Source of the DNA: Novipirellula herctigrandis
Lineage (GTDB): Bacteria > Planctomycetota > Planctomycetia > Pirellulales > Pirellulaceae
NCBI GenBank assembly: GCA_007859835.1
Contig: SJPJ01000001.1
Coordinates: 8,160,329 to 8,224,328, forward strand
DNA length: 64,000 bases
Direction: 5' to 3'
Shown here: positions 11,301-16,954 of the stretch, in pieces
How positions within the stretch are numbered: position 1 is the first letter of the stretch
How the letters are laid out: every line of letters starts with the position of its first letter
Made by a program: the position numbers and the translations under genes
The notes under the pieces: generated by a model
Seen by the model: only the letters and a program-made list of their open reading frames with translations
Database searches by the model: none
What the model was told of the DNA's origin: nothing

Positions 11301-12288
11301 TCGATTGTTCCGACGTTGCTGTCCCATTTGCTGTGATTGCCAGGACATGTTGCCAGTCGCGCATATCATCTGCATCGATCGCATCGACGTCGATCGCGCC
11401 GGTTTGAGCTTCAAGGTCCCAGTCACCGCCGAGCGAAGCGTGCCCCGTATCGTCGCTACTGGCAGCCACATCCGCACCCGTCAAGTCAGCAACTCGCTCG
11501 ATGAACGACAATCCTTCGTGGGTGGAAGCCACATTGCAGCCGTACAGAAGCAAGTCGGCATCCGCTGATAATGCCGTTCCCCATGATGCAATGACATCCG
11601 CCTGCCACTCAACAGAGAACTGATCAATCCAAGTCGCACCAACCTGAAAAGCACCATCCACACCGTGCGAAAAAACATGAATCGCATCGATTTCTCTTCG
11701 CCCCACAAGCGATTCAGATATTTGCGTTAATCCATCCGTTTCCGAATCCAACACAACCACTTCGACACCGTCACCGAACTGACTGACAATCGACTGATAG
11801 TTTGCGACGTTGGAATCGACAAATACAATCTCACTTTGTGAGCTTGAAGTATCCGCGTCATCGGTTCGTTCGGTAACCCATTGCTCGTGATCGGGTTCCA
11901 AATCGTCCGAGGTCGCCAAGTCAGGATCAGAACTCAGGCCATCGATAACCGACAGTAGGTCGCCATTAACTTGGTCTAGTAGAGCCTGAGTGTCACTGGG
12001 CGTGCGTAACTCTTCTGCGAAGGTTTCAGCTTGGTCCGTTTCCGAAATTGCATCAGCGGACTGGGATGATGACGGCGAAGCAGCGTCCTGGTTAACATCT
12101 GCTTCAGGCGCAGCGACGATCGCGATCGGTGATGCACTCATCAGCACACGATCTTCGAGTTGGGTTAGTTCAGTGAACTTTCCCGTTTGCGTTTCGGTTT
12201 GGAAAGCACGTTCGGCTGACGCTTTAAGCTCGTCGAAAGCTAGGCGTGCTTGAATCCACCAATCATTAACGGTCATTGTCCGTATCAT
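1..12288 (-). CDS. Giant DUF4347/cadherin-like surface protein, N-terminal part (runs off window)
   Basis: One minus-strand frame is open from 12288 (alternative ATG 12276) to base 1, about 4,096 codons with no stop at any point sampled, so the C-terminus is missing. N-terminus: 'LTQLEDRVLMSASP' (residues ~42-55), the LE-x-R-xL motif of planctomycete giant proteins. DUF4347 follows at ~145-320 ('HVFSHG', 'LLLYGCNVA', ending 'DWQHVL'). Next come beta-sandwich segments, a LamG-like domain (9130-8640), cadherin-like domains with 'SVNDAP' linkers, a six-blade PD40/TolB propeller (7790-7030), delta-60 repeats (6510-5270), a second LamG-like domain (3450-2900) and tandem cadherin-like domains to the edge. 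Family knowledge suggests an exported calcium-binding adhesin or envelope protein; this is inference. No classical signal peptide is visible. No clear Shine-Dalgarno precedes either ATG. Confidence 0.93.
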   Translation of the reverse strand, partial: MIRTMTVNDWWIQARLAFDELKASAERAFQTETQTGKFTELTQLEDRVLMSASPIAIVAAPEADVNQDAASPSSSQSADAISETDQAETFAEELRTPSDTQALLDQVNGDLLSVIDGLSSDPDLATSDDLEPDHEQWVTERTDDADTSSSQSEIVFVDSNVANYQSIVSQFGDGVEVVVLDSETDGLTQISESLVGRREIDAIHVFSHGVDGAFQVGATWIDQFSVEWQADVIASWGTALSADADLLLYGCNVASTHEGLSFIERVADLTGADVAASSDDTGHASLGGDWDLEAQTGAIDVDAIDADDMRDWQHVLAITANGTATSEQSTSASTLTWSHTVASGSNRAMFVTLSIDGLGSSVTSVTYDGVALTQVGRTAGNHAVEIWRLVNPTVGTANVVVSLDASTAISAGAVTYNGVHQSTPTGTYASGSGTSTIALLSVSSASDELVIDVTNWDNHPVGYMTGGGQSQVWTETNVFHRGVSTTEAGAASVTMSSSVSTPTQWESGAVSIKAAADTSGGALWLTTGADVSSPSGAPGLAFWTEQTVIKLGDPNLEFEPEAGTSNGTFSSAIDFENFADASGDVNAIHYVGSAMTVGGVDLQAGDVLFTVTTNMAYTSANSVSPEPGDVYVFQPTTPGDYGSGTFTQVIDSSTLGIPSITAFSLVESSVTVGGNALQAGDFLYVAGDQDIRFYDVSAGNDFMLVDGWGSNFFGDFGGIDLVEQTMTLGGTSLNAGQIVAVSMDDAANMGTNSVSILQQDVLVLDVHPSNTTATVELLMEGADFGFDGSKDWDGLALVPAAASNTAPAIGLPGAAVNYTEGDGAVMIDATATVADSDSADFDTGTLTVDFTANATANDRLAIRNEGTGGGQIGVSGSDVTYNFGAGAVTIGTFAGGTDGATPLVITLNANATPAAAQALLRNITFENVSADPSTLARTVRFVLTDGDGGTCDAVTQTVNVAGVPSAVDALDDTFNTNEDTAGVFDVVANDVDPESQPITVLGFARTVANYDAGTSGAAPDPTSGAGGSWTLDETEDGDIGGGSVTAGAVADDLGTGFDAWNLQDNSNVAGAVRYTTSLSGADTALATANGWMLSTTARIADDLADDGAIYFAYGDGTTRFLAWFDLNIDGDLVVALPDNDGGHSLTITSGGTGIAEYHEFAIAYDAGTGTAAFLVDGVRVDDGTWDGYSTASTVGVVFGSGSSAQQGSVNFHRITMEVYDQSATTAAGATITNNGDGTVTYDPASNYHGADSFRYTVRDADGYLDSANAAVTVDSVNDAPIIDLNGSDGGGTAFATTFTEAGGAVNVTDADAVITDVDDNTYQNLNVNLIGFSDGADEQVVFAGYTFTYGTAEVVVQTVGSTDIEMDFDGSGFSVQKDGGGVLPQVDLQALIRGIKYDNLSLNPTAGDRVIGLATQDALGLLGPTASSTITVTPVNDAPATNDENYNVDEDTTLDVTAGGILSNDTDAEGDPLTARLVSGPNNGTLLLNPVGVAGQSNLTLNAADDRHASWSPDGSKIAFRSDRDGNDDIYVMDADGSNVTRLTFTGTATEGMPRWSPDGTKILFHSDQDGNDEIYVMDADGSNQTRLTNDASSDNGALWFPDGSKIAFRSDRDGDYEVYVMDVDGSNQTRLTFTVGDDSARDWSPDGSQLLFTSERDGNSELYLMDADGSNQTRLTNDPGSDGGASFSPDGSQIAFRTDRDGNNELYIMDADGTNLRRLTNSSGTDSGPDWSADGSQILFNGNNSGNFEVSVLDLESDGGFIYIPDANFNGADSFTYVANDGTEDSSVATVSITVDPVNDAPIGTDKTITVDEDTTHTFTLADFGFSDIDSDSFMQVWITALPSSGDLLLNGSTFAANNYIDASDITLGLLTYVPNVDEAGTGYATFEFQVQDDGGTANGGQDRDLTSNAITFNVTAINDAPTFVAPDGVALTDPSGAIDFVQAIVVQDDGKILVGGYGTGTNSYDQTIIRYNVDGSFDPTFGTDGVARVDTGGADYLHGMVLQSDGKIVLGGRTGSDFLLARLNQDGSLDTTFDGDGNNDGMITTVFSGSLDGIFDLVIDPNDKIVVTGMASSGGGNEDITIVRYNTDGSLDGTFGTGGVVQTGSPQDEQANAVRIDANGHIVVAGEMHNGTSYDFFLARYDKSTGALDTSFGGGGTGYVLTDFEGGIDEIQGMEILATGEILVSGYATVSGSMDLAVARFDNNGVLDATFGGGSGYVTVAIGLGTDKGTELAVQSDGKFVVVGETHNGTDNDVLAVRFNSNGTLDTGFGTGGTGVATFDLGVQEYGKAIAIQSDGSILLSGYTGELSSYDAITIRLNSDGTLDTGFGPEDTLDGAPTFVEDGASIVLDVDVQILDAELSGSDDFGGASVTLERNGAANAEDVFSATGNLVFNTGALELSSSNIGSYTNAAGTLTMTFAAGTTNAQVNEVMRSIAYSNSSGAPPTSVQIHWSFDDGNVTDQGSGGALSISGSTTVTISAANDIPVVADLDGDTLTYNEADGAVLLDQGTAAAVSDVDSANFDGGTITVDITAGGDSAEDVFGILHEGISAGQVAVSTNDVLYENVLVGSFSGGSGGSPLVITFNASATAETVTQVLNNITYENIDTVTPTTTTRSVSIVVTDGDGGTSSTISTSINVVSTNALPSTGISSTTAPKNVASTLIVLSGTDSDGSIESFVLSNLPANVTLYTDPALTVLATTGGDLPASSGSLTLYVVPDADWIGTTTFQFAARDNEGGLDATAATGTITITSVNDYAPIISSDGGGATATVSVDENSVTVTTVVASDADVPAQTLTYSISGGLDAAKFTIDSSTGVLTFIAAPDFETPTDVGSDNVYQVIVEVNDGAGGTDSQDLAVTVSNVNELPVGVDDNTSTDEDTVLTVAADGVLANDTDEDVIATATPGSTLNYDAFLDSDGNWGNTTAEAGFDFTLDNFGTEVTYNPSPTTSYGGITAAYSFSGTNSGAWMPSLESVSGNPSDASASFEVWFRTDSLTGQHIIFETGGVNNGTSLYQDGSVIRFATLTSDAVPDEVAVDLLTLYADPTAEFIQVIAVIDLEVGELRLYVDGAVQDTTPLSGINGTRWAGPDGTGLGKEYTNVTTGPAAGSGNLDGEIAIIRFYESAFDGAEAATNFAAITGDVLTVSEVEGNAANVGTQFALASGALLTVNADGSYEYDPNGQFESLASGNSTTDSFSYTVRDRSGATDTATVTVTINGVNDSPVITSDGGAATAALNAAENSTAVTTITSTDVDLPAQTLTYSIVGGADATLFTIDGSTGVLAFGSGPDRESNTDDDLNGVYEVTVQVSDGTAADTQAISVTITDVDEFDVGSISDSNGTTNELNENAANGTTVGVTALASDADATNNVITYSLDDDAGGRFAIDGSTGVVTVADGTLLDRETAASHDITVRATSSDGSFDTAVMTINVNDVDEFDVGTITDNDAAGNSVNENAANGTTVAVTALAADADATNNTITYSLDDNAGGRFAIDGASGVVTVADGTLLDRETAASHDITVRAASSDGSFNTQLMTINVNDVDEFDVGTITDSDAATNEIAEDANSGDSVGVTASVADADATNNTITYTLDDNAGGRFAIDGSTGEITVNAALDYETNSSHIVVVRAVSSDGSFNTQSFTINVTDVSESGATAIVDNDLADDSVSENATNGTTVGVTAFSDDVDATDTVSYSLDDNDGGRFSIDASTGIVTVAGAIDRETDGATRSITVRATSTDGSFQTRVFAIAIDDVDEFDVGAITDNDATANSVNENAANGTTVAVTALASDADATNNTILYSLDDDASGRFTIDGSTGVVTVADGTLLDRETAASHDITVRAASSDGSSNTQLMTINVNDVDEFDVGTITDSDGATNEIAEDANSGDSVGVTASAADADATNNTITYTLDDNAGGRFAIDGSTGEITVNATLDYETNSSHSVNVRATSSDGSFNTQNFTIAVTDVSESGATPIVDNDVASDSVAENSIIGTPVGVTAFSDDVDGSDTISYSLDDNDGGRFSINVSTGIVTVAGAIDRETDGATRSIMVRATSTDGSFQTRVFAIAIDDVDEFDVGAISDSDLGANGVNENAANGTTVGVTAFASDADA
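2900..3450 (-). other. LamG-like domain inside the giant protein
   Basis: The frame reads 'AAYSFSG', 'FEVWFRTDSLTGQHIIFETG', 'VIDLEVGELRLYVDGAVQD' and 'EIAIIRFYESAFDGAEAATN'. This is the strand pattern of a laminin-G/concanavalin-like lectin fold, with the usual 'decorated with Ntn..N' C-terminal turn. It separates the cadherin-like block at the edge from an upstream cadherin-like block. Confidence 0.6.
5270..6510 (-). repeat. Delta-60 repeat block inside the giant protein
   Basis: Repeats of roughly 60 residues read like 'IRLNSDGTLDTGFG' followed by 'EYGKAIAIQSDGSILLSGYT'. This is the hallmark of the delta-60 repeat family, seen in extracellular bacterial proteins and probably propeller-forming. 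About seven to eight copies are visible, including 'FDGDGNNDGMITTVFSGSLD' and 'VRIDANGHIVV'-type variants. Confidence 0.75.
7030..7790 (-). repeat. Six PD40/TolB-like propeller blades inside the giant protein
   Basis: Six successive ~43-residue units follow the pattern 'WSPDGSKIAFRSDRDGN' + 'IYVMDADGSNVTRLT'. This is the PD40 (WD40-like TolB) signature. Six blades could close one complete propeller. The units are near-identical, so they look recently amplified. Confidence 0.85.
8640..9130 (-). other. LamG-like domain inside the giant protein (first copy)
   Basis: The frame reads 'TGFDAWNLQDN', 'IYFAYGDGTTRFLAWFDLNI', 'EYHEFAIAYDAGTGTAAFLV' and 'HRITMEVYD'. This is consistent with a concanavalin-like jelly-roll domain of the kind linked to sugar binding. 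It is flanked on both sides by cadherin-like domains. Confidence 0.55.
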
Positions 12289-12742
12289 TTTTGAAGTCCA
12301 TTGCGCTCCGTTTTTTGCGCAATGCATCAATGAAACGTTACAACATGCATAGGTGGATGAGCGAAAGTGGTTTTCGGCGGGAGCGGAGAAACCACGCCGA
12401 TTTCAATCGCAAGGATGAATGTTCGGATTTTGAGGATTGATCTTGTTGTTGAAGCCGGGGAATACGTAACGCTACCCGGGCGAGAAGGAAACTCGTCGGC
12501 GTTTACAATCAGAAACTTCGTTACTACCGGCACCTTCTCTTTTGGGGGGCACCGTAACGAAATCGAATTTAGATGTGTGACTTTTGAATTACGAAAGCCG
12601 TTACGTGTCATCACCCACAAAGTCATCAGGCTGATTCTGCATTCCTTTTGTCATCACCGGTTAGCTGTTCGCCTGATCGGACTCCAGCCACGCGTTGTTG
12701 GAACCACTTTGAGACGCGGCTCGTGACGGCGTCCCGATCAGC
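12289..12742. other. Intergenic, upstream of the giant gene; nothing recognised
   Basis: The short open frames here show no family resemblance and no coding rhythm. It should contain the promoter of the giant gene, but no convincing -35/-10 pair was identified. Confidence 0.5.
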
Positions 12743-12946
12743 TCAAAATGCGGCTCGTAGGCGAACTCCGAAGAATCCGAGCCCATCAACATCTGGGTTG
12801 AACGCCGGATCGACGACCAGTGGAATGTCCGGTGTCACTGTGAAAAACTCAGTCAGCTAAAAGCGATAGAACAGCTCGTTGGTGAAATGCTCACGCAGGC
12901 TTCCGTCGGCAGGTTTCCCCCAGCCGATGCCAATGCCGTCGACATC
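12743..12946 (-). pseudogene. OprB-type porin C-terminal relic
   Basis: The minus frame ending at TGA 12743-12745 reads 'GIGIGWGKPADGSLREHF', 'TNELFYRF', a TAG stop (12857-12859), then 'LTEFFTVTPDIPLVVDPAFN' and '..DGLGFFGVRLRAAF'. This matches the last strands of carbohydrate-selective OprB-type porins and ends in the aromatic residue expected of an outer-membrane barrel. The TAG sits where homologues carry Gln ('YRFQLTEFF'), so it is a CAG-to-TAG nonsense. A second in-frame stop at 12947 cuts off the upstream part. No intact porin is present. Confidence 0.6.
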
Positions 12947-13327
12947 TCAATTTTCTTGCTGATGGCCGAGTCCTGTACTGAAGGATGTCTGCAGCCAACT
13001 ACCCAGCAACGCTGCACGGCCCGCCGAATTTCAGGATGTCCTGATAAATGCTGGGCTGGACGACAACACCGTCAAACGGACGCCCCGAAATGGCCGCATT
13101 CTGAGCCGGCCCGTCTTGCGCAATCATTTGCGTCCCCGCGACAACGGGCGTAGGCAACGGACCGAATCATCCCTGATTTCGACATGTTCATGCATAATCG
13201 ATCGGAAACGCGACTTGATACGCGTTAACGAACATCCGCGAGATCGGGTTAAGTGACCTCAAAGGAGAAAGAAATACGTACTAGGATGTCGATCTCTAAG
13301 CACTCGTAGCTTCTGCTCACCGCCCGC
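12947..13327. other. Gap with a second unrecognised minus-strand relic
   Basis: The minus strand from about 13170 to 13003 reads openly as 'GTQMIAQDGPAQNAAISGRP' followed by 'FDGVVVQPSIYQDILKFGG', then stops. It looks like decayed coding sequence, but I do not recognise the family. The rest shows nothing. The end near 13320 borders the stop of the amidohydrolase gene. Confidence 0.35.
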
Positions 13328-15172
13328 CTACTCTTGCGGCGAAAGCGTTCGACGTTGCTCCATGGCTGCGAACCGCGCTTGCAACTGGTGATACTCGCAA
13401 CAGTAACCGGCGAAGTCATTGAGTCGTTGATGATCGCCCCACCAAAATTGCTCGGATAAATTTTGCTTTGGCGTCAACTTGGATTGATCTTCACTGGCTG
13501 GTAAATTCGGTGCGGCATTCTTGCGTGGCGCGACGCCACCGGAATCAATCGTAAAGGTTTTTAGCCACATCTCTTTCGTCGCAGGAACGAATCGGCCCTT
13601 CTCTTCAACTGCAAAGCGAATCGGTTGCCCAGGCGTGACTCCTTTGAGCACCTTGGAATCACTCACCACAATTTGTCCAAAAACTAGAACGTGGGGAAGC
13701 CCGGACGAGGGCAACCCATTCTTGCCTGCGGCATACTCAGAGTTCTCCTTCACTGTTTGGGGATCGAAGACAACAATGTCAGCGATCTTTCCTTCTTGCA
13801 TCCGGCCGCGCACCTGCATCGCCTTGATCCCCGTGTCGCCCAGGTGCTTGGCCGTCCAGTAACTCAGTTGAGAGAGAGTGTGCATCAAAGGAACATTGGC
13901 CTCCCTGCCAAGTCGCAGCACTTTCGCGTGCGATCCAGAGCTCCGTGGATGTCCGGCGTAGTCTTCGAACGGTGAATCCCATGTCAGTTGTTCCCCCTTG
14001 CTGTTGACAGTCGGCATCCCATCACCCGCAACCACGAAATGAGGCAGCTTGATCCATTCTTTCAACCACTCCTTGCGCGGTGGACTAAATGCGACCAGCA
14101 TGTAACCGGGATCCTCTTTGGCCAGTTTGAGGAACTCGTCCTTGGTCAAGTACTTGTCATTTTGTGGATCGTAGATTGTTTCTTCGTACTTATAGCCCAT
14201 CGACGTTTCCCACGTTGCCGGCGCAAGAATCGAAGCGCCGGCATTTCCGGATCCGGCATCCCACGGGTACCAAGTTGACCAGATGTTGTAGCCCTTCTCG
14301 CGAGCAAGCTGGGTCTTCTCCTCAATCTCCCACCATCCGTAATCATTGTTGTGGTGAATCTGCAGCGGCGCATCAAGCAGCATCGCGTTGACAATGATCT
14401 CGTTGGCCCCGGTCGGCCCTTCCGTAGGCGTCGATGCGCTGGGGTGAAACCGATGATGGACTGCCGTCAACCGGCCGTAACGCGCCGCGGCACGCTGAGC
14501 TTCAAGCATCTCATAGGTTGTGATCCCGTGCTGGGCATAGCCGATGGTCGAACCAACCCCGAGAGCCCCTTCTCTTAGTCCTTCGTCGAGGGTAGCCGAA
14601 ATCTTGTTCATTTGCTCGGTCGTGCTTCGCGTCACGGACCATCCGTCAACGCCATCTTTGGCAGCCTCGGCACGGAAATCAAAAAAGAACGGCATCGAAA
14701 CGTCGGGGCCTTCAAGTTTCAACCCATCGTGTACTCGCATTCGTGAGAACTCTTGACCCACAACCGTCCCGAAGTTCGCTTGAAGTTTCCCATCGCGTTT
14801 TGCATACCACTGACTGATATTCAACGCTCCCACCTCGAAATCCATCTGTGTGGTCACGCCGTCACGCAGATTAACCTTGATACCCCAATCGGTCAGGCCA
14901 TGTTGTTCGGTGTCAATGAATCCCGCCGCTACAACATGTCCGGTGGCGTTGATCGTTTGCTTGCCACTAATCGGGTCCTTGGTGATTTTTGTGATCCAGC
15001 CGCCTTGAATGCCGATATTGGCAACTTCGTCGAAATCCGTTTCGGGATCCATCACTCGTCCGTTAAGGATAACGACGTCGTATTCCTGTGCTTCGGTTTG
15101 CGAAATGCCGCAAAGCCAGAACGCAAGAAGGATGCTGTATGACGCGAGTGCGCAAAATAATCTAATTCTCAT
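13328..15172 (-). CDS. Exported D-aminoacylase-type amidohydrolase
   Basis: 614 residues from ATG 15172, preceded by GGAG six bases upstream. This start gives a proper signal peptide ('MRIRLFCALASYSILLAFWL', cleavage after 'SQTEAQ'), so the longer frame to 15373 is not used. The mature protein begins 'YDVVILNGRVMDPETDFDEV', the N-terminal sandwich of amidohydrolases, then 'AAGFIDTEQHG', 'GVTTQMDFEVG', 'AVHHRFH' and 'LQIHHNND' of a TIM barrel, and ends with the 'GRMQEGKIADIVVFDPQTV' sandwich strand. The family includes N-acyl-D-amino-acid deacylases acting on D-amino-acid or peptidoglycan-derived substrates. The usual metal-binding H-x-H reads E-Q-H here, so metal content and activity are uncertain. 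It stands alone, convergent with nothing. Confidence 0.85.
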   Translation of the reverse strand: MRIRLFCALASYSILLAFWLCGISQTEAQEYDVVILNGRVMDPETDFDEVANIGIQGGWITKITKDPISGKQTINATGHVVAAGFIDTEQHGLTDWGIKVNLRDGVTTQMDFEVGALNISQWYAKRDGKLQANFGTVVGQEFSRMRVHDGLKLEGPDVSMPFFFDFRAEAAKDGVDGWSVTRSTTEQMNKISATLDEGLREGALGVGSTIGYAQHGITTYEMLEAQRAAARYGRLTAVHHRFHPSASTPTEGPTGANEIIVNAMLLDAPLQIHHNNDYGWWEIEEKTQLAREKGYNIWSTWYPWDAGSGNAGASILAPATWETSMGYKYEETIYDPQNDKYLTKDEFLKLAKEDPGYMLVAFSPPRKEWLKEWIKLPHFVVAGDGMPTVNSKGEQLTWDSPFEDYAGHPRSSGSHAKVLRLGREANVPLMHTLSQLSYWTAKHLGDTGIKAMQVRGRMQEGKIADIVVFDPQTVKENSEYAAGKNGLPSSGLPHVLVFGQIVVSDSKVLKGVTPGQPIRFAVEEKGRFVPATKEMWLKTFTIDSGGVAPRKNAAPNLPASEDQSKLTPKQNLSEQFWWGDHQRLNDFAGYCCEYHQLQARFAAMEQRRTLSPQE

Positions 15173-15734
15173 TAGAAACTCCGGGGCGGAATGGATGTAG
15201 AGGACAAGAGGATACGCAATCGCATGGTCCAAAGGGTCAATAACGGCGAATCGACATCCGCTGTTATCTCCGCCACAGGATGAAAAGCAACGCGGCTTCA
15301 ATGTGTACTCATGCGAACTTGGAAACGGCACCATACCATGGCTGATGACACGTTCATTTCCAATTCCCGGCATAACAGTGCAAGAATCCCAAAAACTCTA
15401 CCGCTGATTCAAACTGGCCGTCTCTGGCCCGTGTTGGAATCGCGTGTTGAACTTCATGCTCGCGAGTCTAAGACGCAAATTTAAATAGAGCACGCTCGCT
15501 GGCAAAGCGAAGCGAGAAGGACAGTGGGGCAATCGGCTTGCCAAGATCGGGGAACTGCGGCTAGGGCCAACGGAACTGCGTCCCCCCCAAGAGCCTCCGC
15601 GTCACAATCGATACATGAAAGACCCCGCCACTGCCGGGTAACCGTACGCCAGACCCGTTGTAGGCGCGGGAACTATGGCGACCGGTGGAAGCCATGTCCT
15701 GATTGTAGAATATTGCCGACTTTTGAAATAGCGG
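15173..15734. other. Intergenic; no gene seen
   Basis: About 560 bp between the amidohydrolase start and the first defence-gene relic. Short frames have no family resemblance. The amidohydrolase promoter must lie in the left part, but no sure elements were seen. Confidence 0.5.
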
Positions 15735-15965
15735 TCATTTTTGTTTTGCCAACGCGGCGGCGAATTCACTCTTAAGCTGGTCGAGTGTCTGGCGACTGGC
15801 GGTGCGGATCGAATCCAGTTCCGCCAGCAACGCATCCGGATCGCCGGGACCAGTGCCAGTATTGTGAGGGTTCTTGATGTCTAGGTTGTAGCCGTTCTGT
15901 TTGATCTCGGTGGCGTTGACTTTCCAAGCTCGCTCACTCGCTTGGCGCCCTTTGAATCCACGAAC
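15735..15965 (-). pseudogene. HsdM (type I restriction methylase) C-terminal relic
   Basis: The minus frame reads 'ASERAWKVNATEIKQNGYNL', 'DIKNPH', then 'GDPDALLAELDSIRTASRQT' and 'LDQLKSEFAAALAKQK' before the stop. 'YNLDIKNP' followed by a GDP-initiated helical tail is the characteristic C-terminus of type I N6-adenine methylase subunits. Roughly 75 residues remain of an expected ~500. The catalytic NPPF and SAM-binding motifs are absent. Upstream the frame enters unrelated sequence at ~15970, where a plus-strand regulator relic begins, so a deletion or rearrangement joined them. Confidence 0.7.
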
Positions 15966-15969
15966 TGAG

Positions 15970-16251
15970 AAAGTCTCCGGGGACACGCTACGCAGCCTCG
16001 CACCGCGGGTCGGTGTCGGCTTCACCTACCTCAGCAAAGTCAAAAGCGGCAAACTGGGCTACGCGGATTCCCCCTCCGCGGAACTTATCATCCGCATCGC
16101 CGAAACGCTCGACACCGACGAACGGACGCGGATGGTAGGCCGCATCCCCGACTCGATCGCTGAACGCATCCTTAAACAACCGGAGGCGTTTCGGCGATCA
16201 GCTAAATGCAACGACATGCAGCTGAGAAAGTTTGCCGCCCAAGCAGACTAG
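15970..16251 (+). pseudogene. XRE-family HTH regulator, N-terminally truncated
   Basis: The plus frame reads 'SGDTLRSLAPRVGVGFTYLS', 'KVKSGKLGYADSPSAELIIR', 'IAETLDTDERT' and 'RIPDSIAERILKQPEAFRRS'. This is the helix-turn-helix and following helix of XRE regulators of the kind found beside restriction and toxin-antitoxin genes. The first helix (normally '..FGEFLRRRRLE') is missing at the junction with the HsdM relic. An ATG at 15901 exists only in foreign sequence, so a functional product is doubtful. Confidence 0.6.
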
Positions 16252-16253
16252 AC

Positions 16254-16599
16254 AGATGCTTTCTCGACAAAATTGTGGGTGCGTTGACCCCACAATCCAT
16301 CGACTCGGTAAAACCGATTCTAGAGAAACTTTCGTACACGCACATCGAACAGATTGTTGATCTGGACGACGATTCCAAGCGGGCGTTTTATCTAACGCAA
16401 TGCGTGCAGGGAAATTGGTCGGTTCGTGAACTCAAGCGACAAATCACCCGTCGGCGTCCTGCTCTGCACGCAAAAGGACCACACGCTTGCCGAGCACGCT
16501 CTCGCAGGCATGGATAACCAACTGTTGATTTCAAAGTATCAATTGGAGTTGCCCACGAAAGAAGAGCTTCAAGCATTTGTCGACCAGCAAGCCGGTTAA
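16254..16599 (+). pseudogene. DUF1016/YhcG nuclease-family relic with internal deletion
   Basis: In one frame: 'LEKLSYTHIEQIVDLDDDSK', then 'RAFYLTQCVQGNWSVRELKR', the hallmark N-terminal DUF1016 segment. After base 16440 the frame changes and reads 'SPVGVLLCTQKDHTLAEHAL' and 'AGMDNQLLISKYQLELPTKE' to TAA 16597-16599, the hallmark C-terminal segment. The ~150 residues normally between them, which hold most of the PDDEXK core, are gone. Both ends are well preserved, so the deletion appears fairly recent. DUF1016 genes are common in defence islands. Confidence 0.75.
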
Positions 16600-16632
16600 C
16601 TCAAGTAACTGCCCACTGCCCACTGCATAGCC

Positions 16633-16880
16633 ATGGAAACAAGCACCTAAAGAAATATGCCTCTGAGGCACGTCGTGACTTCATTACTGCGGTGAAGAGC
16701 AAGGCGGCAGTGTACGGGTTGTTGTCCGATGGGGAAATTCTTCCGATGCAGGAACAGGGCGATCAGGCCATCATCGGATATCGTCCCTTTCCACCATCAG
16801 TTGCCAAGCCGCGGCATCGCGGTCGGCCAATAAAAGTGGCATCGACTGCGTCAACGTTAACGAAAACTTCTACGATCTGA
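16633..16880 (+). pseudogene. PglX/BREX-type methylase N-terminal relic
   Basis: An ATG at 16633 starts 'METST'. One frameshift later the sequence continues as 'LKKYASEARRDFITAVKSKA', 'AVYGLLSDGEILPMQEQGDQ' and 'AIIGYRPFPPSVAKPRHRGR', then decays. This resembles the N-terminus of large restriction-modification proteins of the PglX (BREX) group: 'KxYAxxARRdFi..v..rA', then a QEQGD element, then 'RPFPxSVA'. About 75 of more than 1,000 residues remain. It follows the DUF1016 relic directly, extending the defence-gene graveyard. Confidence 0.5.
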
Positions 16881-16954
16881 GATTACAGAAACCGTCAGCG
16901 ACATCGCCGTTGGTGTGCAGTCAACCAGTTGATGCCACGCATGTGCTGCCGAAT

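Noticed and set aside
47-11708. Numerous plus-strand frames of 60-260 codons with Ser/Val/Thr-rich or Arg-rich products
   Set aside because: They are antisense shadows of the giant minus-strand gene and repeat with its domain period.
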